Assembly: GCA_028131545.1 (NCBI GenBank)
Contig: JAOICL010000019.1
Location: 1 to 42,493, forward strand
Reading direction: 5' to 3'
Source: Vibrio sp.
GTDB lineage: Bacteria > Pseudomonadota > Gammaproteobacteria > Enterobacterales > Vibrionaceae
Length of the DNA stretch: 42,493 nt
Made by a program: the position numbers and the translations under genes. Below, piece by piece: positions 36,439 through 42,493 of this stretch. Under the pieces are notes generated by a model that was not told where the DNA came from, made no database searches, and saw only the letters and a program-made list of their open reading frames with translations. The number at the start of each line of letters is the position of its first letter. Positions within the stretch are counted from its first letter, which is position 1.

Positions 36439-37557
36439 TTACTCTTTGTTCTGTATTTCTATACGGTTCTTTTCATCTAAAACCGATGCTTTTGCTCTAA
36501 TTTTTGCTTCAAGTTGTTCAATAAGGTTATTGTTATCAAAACGTTCTTTTTGGCGCTTACCATCTTCGTAGAAAGCACTCTTTCTATTACTGCCTGCCAG
36601 CCCTAGATGCGATACTTCGGCTTCACCTGGGCCATTAACAACACACCCAATAATTGAAACATCCATTGGCGTAATAATATCTTCAAGGCGCTCTTCTAAA
36701 GCATTAACGGTAGATATTACATCAAACTCTTGGCGAGAACAGCTTGGGCATGCAATAAAATTAATACCACGGGAACGAATGCGTAATGATTTTAATATAT
36801 CAAAACCAACCTTTATTTCTTCGATAGGATCAGCTGCAAGTGAAATTCGCAGTGTATCACCGATCCCTTCAGCTAAAAGCATACCTAAACCAACGGCTGA
36901 CTTCACTGAACCAGCACGAGCTCCACCGGCTTCGGTAATCCCTAAATGCAGTGGTTGGTCGATTTGTTTTGCTAATAAACGATATGAGTCTACGGCAAGA
37001 AATACGTCTGATGCTTTCACGCTCACTTTGAATTGATCGAAGTTAAGGCGGTCAAGAATATCAACATGTCTCATTGCTGATTCTACCAGCGCTTCTGGTG
37101 TTGGTTCTCCGTATTTTAGCTGTAAGTCTTTCTCAAGAGAACCACCATTAACACCGATACGAATAGGAATGTTTTTATCGCGAGCACAGTCTACAACTGA
37201 GCGAATACGCGCTTCGTTACCAATGTTTCCTGGGTTAATTCGCAAGCAATCAACACCATATTCTGCCACCTTTAATGCGATACGATAATCAAAATGAATA
37301 TCGGCAACCAAAGGAACATTGACTTGCTGTTTGATTTGTTTGAAAGCCTCTGCTGCATCCATTGTGGGTACAGAAACTCGAACAATATCGGCACCAACCT
37401 TTTCTAAGGCACGAATTTGCGCCACTGTCGCAGCGACATCGTTGGTTCTGGTATTTGTCATTGATTGAACAGCAATGGGTGCACCATCACCAATAGGTAC
37501 ATCGCCAACATAGAGGCGAGTTGATTTACGTCGTTTTATAGGAGATTCGTATTGCAT
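36439..37557 (-). CDS. ispG: IspG, HMBPP synthase of the MEP isoprenoid pathway
   Basis: Iron-sulfur enzyme of 372 residues that converts MEcPP to HMBPP in the MEP pathway. The N-terminal TIM barrel has [18 protein letters not shown] and [14 protein letters not shown]. The 4Fe-4S ligands are Cys270 and Cys273 in [10 protein letters not shown] and Cys305 in [11 protein letters not shown], with Glu312. All match E. coli numbering. It follows rodZ by 6 bases, so the two are co-transcribed. Confidence 0.97.
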   Translation of the reverse strand: MQYESPIKRRKSTRLYVGDVPIGDGAPIAVQSMTNTRTNDVAATVAQIRALEKVGADIVRVSVPTMDAAEAFKQIKQQVNVPLVADIHFDYRIALKVAEYGVDCLRINPGNIGNEARIRSVVDCARDKNIPIRIGVNGGSLEKDLQLKYGEPTPEALVESAMRHVDILDRLNFDQFKVSVKASDVFLAVDSYRLLAKQIDQPLHLGITEAGGARAGSVKSAVGLGMLLAEGIGDTLRISLAADPIEEIKVGFDILKSLRIRSRGINFIACPSCSRQEFDVISTVNALEERLEDIITPMDVSIIGCVVNGPGEAEVSHLGLAGSNRKSAFYEDGKRQKERFDNNNLIEQLEAKIRAKASVLDEKNRIEIQNKE

Positions 37558-37563
37558 AATGTC

Positions 37564-38565
37564 TTAGTTTGATAATGTCAGGCGAGCAACTTTCCCTGAA
37601 GTATACCCAGAAAGGTCGACAGATTCACCGTTAAATGAGATAGAAACAACTTCAGGTGCTCCAAGAATAACCTTATATGGGGCTTTTCCATCTAAATTTA
37701 AAGTTTGTCCTGGTTTTTTAACGCCAACTGACAATGTTTTTCCTGTTGCATCTTTCACTTGTATCCAACAGTCGCCTTCAAAGTTCATCACTAATTTAGG
37801 TGTATTATCAGAGTTATCTTTCTCAGCCACACTTTCGGCGGCTTCTTTTGATACGGCAGTGACTGACTCTTCCGCTGTTTCATTTTCTGCCGATGACGAA
37901 CGATTAGTAGCTGAGTCGTTGCTTGATGCTTGTTCACCAGCATCACTGGATTTTGGTTCTTCTTGTGCTGTATCTTGAACTTCTTCTATCGCTTCCGCAT
38001 CAATTTCTTCAGCACCTGCTAATCGCTCGGTGCCTGAATCCAGTTCATCATGTGGTTCGGTGACAGTTTGAGTACTTTCAATGATTTCTTCTATCACTGG
38101 CTCTTCTTGGTATTCAACTACATCATTTTTTTGATTCTGCCACCACCAAACTGCTGAAATACCCACGATAATGACGAGCACCGCCCAGGTAATGGTGGTT
38201 ATTCGACTATCATGTTGTGCATGCTTCGTTTTATCCGAGAAGCTACGCATATCATATTGGTTTTTACCAGCAGCATCTGGATATAATTCTTCTAACGCAT
38301 AAAGAACTTTCGATTCTTTGAGCTCAACCAATTTGGCATAGTTACTTAAATAACCACGCAAATAAACGGAATCAATGGCAGGATCAAATTGGTTACTTTC
38401 GAAGTCATCAATCATATAGACTTTCAGTCTTAAACGATTCGCAATGTAGTCCTGTGTTAGCCCAAGCTTTTCACGCTTTTGCTTTAACATTGTACCGGGT
38501 TCAATCAACGCTTGAACTTCTGGTTTTTGCTTTTGTTCTTGTTCTTGCTCTTTTTCATCACTCAT
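37564..38565 (-). CDS. rodZ: RodZ, MreB-binding cell-shape protein
   Basis: Bitopic membrane protein of 333 residues that anchors MreB. The cytoplasmic N-terminus has a helix-turn-helix domain (about 22-95), with LKQKREKLGLTQDYIANRL and VYLRGYLSNYAKLV. One membrane segment lies at about 124-143. An acidic, low-complexity periplasmic linker (about 150-255) precedes a C-terminal DUF4115 domain with FEGDCWIQVKDATGK. The start at 38565 is chosen as the start of the Gln/Glu-rich leader; a frame to 38664 has no ribosome site. The site for 38565 is weak. A sigma-70-like promoter lies upstream. Confidence 0.93.
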   Translation of the reverse strand: MSDEKEQEQEQKQKPEVQALIEPGTMLKQKREKLGLTQDYIANRLRLKVYMIDDFESNQFDPAIDSVYLRGYLSNYAKLVELKESKVLYALEELYPDAAGKNQYDMRSFSDKTKHAQHDSRITTITWAVLVIIVGISAVWWWQNQKNDVVEYQEEPVIEEIIESTQTVTEPHDELDSGTERLAGAEEIDAEAIEEVQDTAQEEPKSSDAGEQASSNDSATNRSSSAENETAEESVTAVSKEAAESVAEKDNSDNTPKLVMNFEGDCWIQVKDATGKTLSVGVKKPGQTLNLDGKAPYKVILGAPEVVSISFNGESVDLSGYTSGKVARLTLSN

Positions 38566-38709
38566 AGCAATGCAAATCTCTATTATCGTAAGGTGCTGCG
38601 GAAGTGTAAGAAGACTTTTAATTATAAATAAAAGACTTATATAGATAATTCTAAAACTTACCACATAATGGCGCTACTTCGTAAGTACGATGTAGATATA
38701 CTTTTCTTT

Positions 38710-38738
38710 ATTCTAGATTCATCACAATACAAGCTCAA
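38710..38738 (-). promoter_or_regulatory. Candidate sigma-70 promoter of rodZ-ispG
   Basis: The minus strand has TTGAGC, 17 bases, then TAGAAT. It lies about 145-170 bases upstream of the rodZ ATG and just past the rlmN terminator. Confidence 0.45.
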
Positions 38739-38780
38739 GTTTCTATACGGCTTTAATTACTATCTTCCAGTATAGAGGCA

Positions 38781-38806
38781 CAAAAAAACCAGCACAAAGG
38801 CTGGTT
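38781..38806 (-). terminator. Intrinsic terminator after rlmN
   Basis: A 7-bp stem, AACCAGC/GCTGGTT, with a six-base loop is followed on the minus strand by seven T. It lies about 20 bases past the rlmN stop and separates rlmN from rodZ. Confidence 0.85.
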
Positions 38807-38824
38807 CCATTTAATTTTTTTATT

Positions 38825-39949
38825 TTATAAGGCTTTTATTTGAATCTCTTCGCCTTTCGCTGCTTTTAGTTGCTGCGTTCGTTTTGTTCTATCAATGACT
38901 TCGCCGACTAATTGACCACATGCAGCATCGATATCATCACCACGAGTTTTACGAACTGTTACCGTATATTCATGCTGCATCAATGCTTTTTGGAATCGAT
39001 CTATACGTGAATTACTTGGCTTTTTATAAGGTGAACCTGGATATGGATTAAACGGTATCAGGTTGATCTTACATGGTGTATCTTTTAATAACTCAGCCAA
39101 TTCATGCGCATGCTCTGTGCCATCGTTAACATGAGATAACAGAATATATTCAATGGTCACTTTGCCTCGATTCGCATTTGAAGAAGCAATATAACCACTA
39201 ACTGACTTTAGAAAATCCTTAATATCCCAACGATCATTAATCGGCATAATGTCACTGCGCAATGTATCATTTGGAGCATGCAAAGAGATCGCTAAAGCCA
39301 CATCAATTTCACCTGTCATTTGATCTAATCCAGACACAACACCAGATGTTGATACCGTAACGCGACGCTTTGACAAACCAAAACCGAGATCATCTAACAT
39401 TAGATTCAGTGATGGTATTAGGTTTTTCATGTTTAAAAGTGGTTCACCCATTCCCATCATAACAACGTTAGTGATAGGACGACGACCGGTATCTTTTGCT
39501 AGACCCACTTCTCTAGCTGCACGCCAAACTTGTCCAATAATTTCAGATACTTTTAAATTACGGTTAAAGCCTTGTTGAGCCGTAGAACAAAACTTACACG
39601 CCAATGCACAACCAACCTGTGAAGATACACATAATGTTGCTCGGTCATCTTCTGGGATGTATACCGTCTCAACATCTTGATCTCCTACACGCATTGCCCA
39701 TTTAATGGTACCGTCAGAAGAATGCTGCGCATCAGATACATACGGCGCTTTAATTTCACATTGACGGTGAAGTTTTTCGCGTAGCTTTTTATTGATGTTG
39801 GTCATTTGATCGAAATCATCAACACCAAAGTGATAGATCCATTTCATCACCTGTTCAGCACGAAATGCCTTTTCACCTAATTCTTCAGCAAAAAATTCAC
39901 GTAATCCTTTACGATCAAAATCAAGTAAATTGACTTTTTTTGTACTCAT
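38825..39949 (-). CDS. rlmN: RlmN, dual 23S rRNA/tRNA adenine-C2 methyltransferase
   Basis: Radical-SAM enzyme of 374 residues that methylates A2503 in 23S rRNA and A37 in some tRNAs. The radical-SAM cluster ligands are Cys114, Cys118 and Cys121 (CALACKFC). The methyl-carrying Cys344 sits in DIDAACGQL. The N-terminal accessory domain has [17 protein letters not shown]. The start at 39949 has a GAGAGGCG ribosome site; an in-frame ATG nine codons upstream does not. No pilF/pilW gene lies between it and rodZ; the gap of about 260 bases has no frame. Confidence 0.96.
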   Translation of the reverse strand: MSTKKVNLLDFDRKGLREFFAEELGEKAFRAEQVMKWIYHFGVDDFDQMTNINKKLREKLHRQCEIKAPYVSDAQHSSDGTIKWAMRVGDQDVETVYIPEDDRATLCVSSQVGCALACKFCSTAQQGFNRNLKVSEIIGQVWRAAREVGLAKDTGRRPITNVVMMGMGEPLLNMKNLIPSLNLMLDDLGFGLSKRRVTVSTSGVVSGLDQMTGEIDVALAISLHAPNDTLRSDIMPINDRWDIKDFLKSVSGYIASSNANRGKVTIEYILLSHVNDGTEHAHELAELLKDTPCKINLIPFNPYPGSPYKKPSNSRIDRFQKALMQHEYTVTVRKTRGDDIDAACGQLVGEVIDRTKRTQQLKAAKGEEIQIKAL

Positions 39950-40093
39950 ATCGCCTCTCAACAGTGATAAAATCAATCAAAATAAATACGTTGGATACTA
40001 CCCAAGGGCGCGAATTGTACAGCTTTTCATCTAATACAACAAGCATTCTAATCATTGAATACTCTAACCAACTCATTTAAAAGTGATTATTTA

Positions 40094-40522
40094 TTAACCA
40101 ACGCTAACCACTTTCTGAATTTCTTCAACAATGGCTTTTAAACCATTCCCTCGCGATGAGCTCAAGTGCTCAAGTAAACCAATTTGATTGAAATACGATT
40201 CAATATCAAAATGTTCTATTTCTAATGACGTTTTCTTATTAAATGCAGCCAATGCGATAGCAATTAACCCTCGAACAATGCGAGCGTCAGAGTCGGCATG
40301 AAAATACCAAGTGTCACCTTTCTTTTCAGAGAACAACCAAACCTGGCTTTCACACCCTGACACTAAAATGTCAGCTAATTTATCTTCTTCTTTGAATTCT
40401 GGGAGTTTTTTCCCCCATTGAATCACTTGACGATAACGATCTTCCCAACCTTTTAAAGATTGCATTGTTGCTATGATGTCTTGAGCAGTAATAACATCAC
40501 CAAACGGTGAGGCAACAGTCAT
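40094..40522 (-). CDS. csdE: CsdE/SufE-family sulfur acceptor
   Basis: Small protein of 142 residues that takes persulfide from a cysteine desulfurase and stimulates it. The active Cys57 lies in LVSGCESQVWLF, as in SufE/CsdE. The N-terminal region has MQSLKGWEDRYRQVIQWGK. The end has HLSSSRGNGLKAIVEEIQKV, typical of the family. It lies next to tcdA (csdL), so CsdE is preferred over SufE. Its desulfurase partner CsdA is not in the window. A TAGG ribosome site precedes the ATG. Confidence 0.92.
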   Translation of the reverse strand: MTVASPFGDVITAQDIIATMQSLKGWEDRYRQVIQWGKKLPEFKEEDKLADILVSGCESQVWLFSEKKGDTWYFHADSDARIVRGLIAIALAAFNKKTSLEIEHFDIESYFNQIGLLEHLSSSRGNGLKAIVEEIQKVVSVG

Positions 40523-40605
40523 AAATAACCTACTTTAAAATATCTTTATTTGTTAACTTGTTTGTAATTCATACAGCATCTGTATTCTTTTCATCTAAAA
40601 AAGAA

Positions 40606-41418
40606 TTACGATGACATATGTTTTTTAATCAATTTATCTAAGATACGAGAAACCGCAACAAAACCAAATGTCGCAGTGACCACTGTTGCTGCACCAAAAC
40701 CACTCGCACAATCCATGCGTTTAGGCCCATCGGCTGTTGATTTAGTCGTACATACGGAACCATCTGCTTGAGGGTACTTTAATTGCTCGGTTGAAAACAC
40801 ACAATCAATCCCAAACTTCCTTTGAGGGTTCGTTGGGAAATTATGATGCCGACGTAACGTATCTTTTATTTTCTTCGCTAGAGGATCTTGAATGGTTTTA
40901 GTTAAATCTGCCACTTTGATCTGAGTTGGATCAATTTGTCCACCAGCACCACCTGTGGTAATTACTTTAATTTTATTACTTCGACAATAAGCCAACAACG
41001 ATGCTTTCGCTTTCACGCTATCAATAGCATCCAGTACGTAATCATATTCTTTACTTAAATATTCATGTTGATTATCTGGTGTAATAAAATCATCAATCAA
41101 ATTGACCTTACACTCTGGGTTAATCAAAGCAATACGCTCGGCCATAACGTCGATTTTACTCTTGCCAACAGTGCCACTCATCGCGTGAACCTGCCTGTTG
41201 ATGTTCGTGACACAGACGTCATCCATATCAATGAGTGTTAGCTCTCCCACTCCAGAGCGTGCTAATGCTTCTGCCGCCCAAGAACCAACACCTCCAATAC
41301 CAATGACACAGACATGTGACGCTCGCAGGATATCCACTTCATCGTAACCATATAGACGACGGGTACCACCAAATCTTTGGTTATAGCTATCCGATGCGGC
41401 AGTATTTAGCTCTTTCAT
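40606..41418 (-). CDS. tcdA: TcdA (CsdL), tRNA t6A dehydratase
   Basis: E1-like ATP-dependent enzyme of 270 residues that converts t6A to its cyclic form in tRNAs. The nucleotide-binding loop is GIGGVGSWAAEALARSGVG, followed by LTLIDMDDVCVTNINRQ. Later come DYVLDAIDSVKAKASLLAYC and a C-terminal SGFGAATVVTATFGFVAVS. I take the ATG at 41418 with AGGTGAG upstream; the frame also has a GTG at 41430. It lies 83 bases before csdE, and both fit the CSD sulfur/tRNA pathway. Confidence 0.94.
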   Translation of the reverse strand: MKELNTAASDSYNQRFGGTRRLYGYDEVDILRASHVCVIGIGGVGSWAAEALARSGVGELTLIDMDDVCVTNINRQVHAMSGTVGKSKIDVMAERIALINPECKVNLIDDFITPDNQHEYLSKEYDYVLDAIDSVKAKASLLAYCRSNKIKVITTGGAGGQIDPTQIKVADLTKTIQDPLAKKIKDTLRRHHNFPTNPQRKFGIDCVFSTEQLKYPQADGSVCTTKSTADGPKRMDCASGFGAATVVTATFGFVAVSRILDKLIKKHMSS

Positions 41419-41446
41419 AGACTCGCTCACCTATGCTTAACATGAA

Positions 41447-41482
41447 TAAAAAAATAAGAGTGCGTGTTATACGCACTCTTAT
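41447..41482 (-). terminator. Intrinsic terminator after mltA
   Basis: ATAAGAGTGCGT and its exact complement (41454-41465 and 41471-41482) make a 12-bp stem with loop GTTAT. On the minus strand seven T follow. It lies 32 bases past the mltA stop and ends before the tcdA start. Confidence 0.92.
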
Positions 41483-41514
41483 TATAAATGTCTATAGCAA
41501 CGCTTATGTAAAAA

Positions 41515-42493
41515 CTATTGCGTTTTTCTTTCTGGTAAAAGCCATGGGTCTTGAGTTCCTGACTCTTCTAAGCCCAGCTTCCATACTCGTCCAAAATGCT
41601 TGTAATGACCCGCTTCGATACCCGCTCGGTGACCAATGCCGTGGTAAAGATCAAAATGATTTTCTTTCACAGCCCCTCCGGTATCCAAAACAATTAATAA
41701 ACGTAATTGGTGAGCCCCACTCCAGGTACCATCCGCATTTAATAAGGGTACTTCCGCTAAGATAGGCGTACCCATTGGGAAAAACTCTCGATCACCAGCA
41801 ACTGAAGCCATTGGCATTAAAGGAATATTAGCTGTCCCCCTAACTTGAGATTGCCCTTGTGGTTGAAAGAAAACATAAGATGGATTTTGTTCTAATAATT
41901 CACGAACAATGTCATCATCGTTCGCATAAGCCCAATCTTTAATCGCTTTGAGTGACATTTTTTCACGCGCCACTTCATCTCGTTCGATCAATACACGTCC
42001 AATACTGACATAAGCTTGATAGTTTTTGCCTGCATAAGCAAAATATTCAACGCTGCCATCTTCAATAAAGTAAGCATAACCACTTCCTTGAACTCCCATT
42101 AAGAAAGGATCGATCATATTGGCAGCATAGCCCAGCTCTAACCCTAATCCAGTCAGAGCACCACTGTAGATCTCTTCCCTTGAAGGACATGTTTTTCCGC
42201 AAGAAGGTAACCCATACACTGGGTATTTAAACACATTATCTGGCGTACGCTTTAATTCTATGACAGGAGAAAAGTACCCAGTAAACAAAACGTTTCCTTT
42301 GTCATCCCCGCCACCCAATTGTGCAGCTTGAATACCAAATTTATTCAACTCTTCTGTTTCACCACTATTAATAACCCACTCATTCAATTTTTCATAAAGG
42401 GGTTGATAGGTATTAGCAAGGGATTCTGAATTATCAACAACCGCTTGGGCTTGTTTCGTAAACTCAGTGAAATCTCGAGGCTTAGTTGATTGT
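41515..42493 (-). CDS. mltA: MltA, membrane-bound lytic murein transglycosylase A (5' end cut)
   Basis: Lytic transglycosylase that cleaves peptidoglycan to anhydro-muropeptides in the outer-membrane periplasm. The window holds about 325 residues; the frame stays open to 42493, so the N-terminal lipoprotein signal and first residues are missing. MltA marks are FTGYFSPVIELKRTPDNVFKYPVYG and VQGSGYAYFIEDGSVEYFAYAG. The 3D domain has LDTGGAVKENHFDLYHGIG, with the probable catalytic Asp in DTGG, ending in HFGRVWKL. A TTG at 42387 opens an apparent frame but the real start lies off the window. Confidence 0.95.
   Translation of the reverse strand, partial: QSTKPRDFTEFTKQAQAVVDNSESLANTYQPLYEKLNEWVINSGETEELNKFGIQAAQLGGGDDKGNVLFTGYFSPVIELKRTPDNVFKYPVYGLPSCGKTCPSREEIYSGALTGLGLELGYAANMIDPFLMGVQGSGYAYFIEDGSVEYFAYAGKNYQAYVSIGRVLIERDEVAREKMSLKAIKDWAYANDDDIVRELLEQNPSYVFFQPQGQSQVRGTANIPLMPMASVAGDREFFPMGTPILAEVPLLNADGTWSGAHQLRLLIVLDTGGAVKENHFDLYHGIGHRAGIEAGHYKHFGRVWKLGLEESGTQDPWLLPERKTQ

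Noticed and set aside
38807..38824. Possible loss of a pilF/pilW gene between rlmN and rodZ
   Set aside because: That gene is present there in Pseudomonas, but enterobacteria lack it, so its absence is not evidence of deletion.

Overview
The window is a low-GC gammaproteobacterial chromosome segment. Its gene content and order match the polar-flagellum region of the Vibrionaceae: flgO/flgP/flgT, the flgA-flgM-flgN block, cheV-cheR beside flgB, and a flagellin directly downstream of flgL. The AT-rich base composition points to an Aliivibrio-like species (A. fischeri/A. logei group), but that is an inference and the species cannot be settled by eye. No rRNA, tRNA, CRISPR array, insertion sequence or prophage was recognised.

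Region 1 (1-20122) is flagellar. On the minus strand, reading right to left, are cheV-cheR, flgBCDE, flgFGHIJ, flgKL and a flagellin. On the plus strand are flgA, flgM-flgN and flgT, with flgO-flgP divergent from flgT. Transcription units can be separated from sequence. Sigma-54 type -24/-12 elements lie upstream of flgB, flgF and flgK, with a weaker one upstream of the flagellin. A sigma-28 element precedes flgM. Intrinsic terminators follow cheR, flgE, flgJ, the flagellin and flgP. Together the genes build the rod, the P- and L-rings, the Vibrio H-ring and outer-membrane basal parts (FlgT, FlgO, FlgP), the hook, the hook-filament junctions and the filament. They also supply the export chaperone/anti-sigma pair FlgN/FlgM and the chemotaxis adaptor and methyltransferase CheV/CheR.

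Region 2 (20139-30931) is metabolic. It holds gltX, a TraB/GumN-type secreted protein, an AGCS sodium:amino-acid symporter and an NhaC-type antiporter that converge on one shared terminator, guaB and guaA for GMP synthesis (with a PurR-like operator at guaB), and xseA. A CRP-like site precedes the NhaC-type gene.

Region 3 (31210-42493) is the conserved housekeeping cluster rlmN / rodZ-ispG-hisS-yfgM-bamB / der, all on the minus strand, preceded by mltA (cut by the window end), tcdA and csdE.

I did not find a convincing previously undescribed system: nearly every open frame belongs to a known core family. The unusual features are small in scale. They are a 14-G homopolymer upstream of the flgB promoter, a 15-bp in-frame minisatellite inside flgJ, a tandem duplication of the last codons of guaB, and several unassigned inverted repeats in leaders (flgO, the AGCS symporter, gltX, der).
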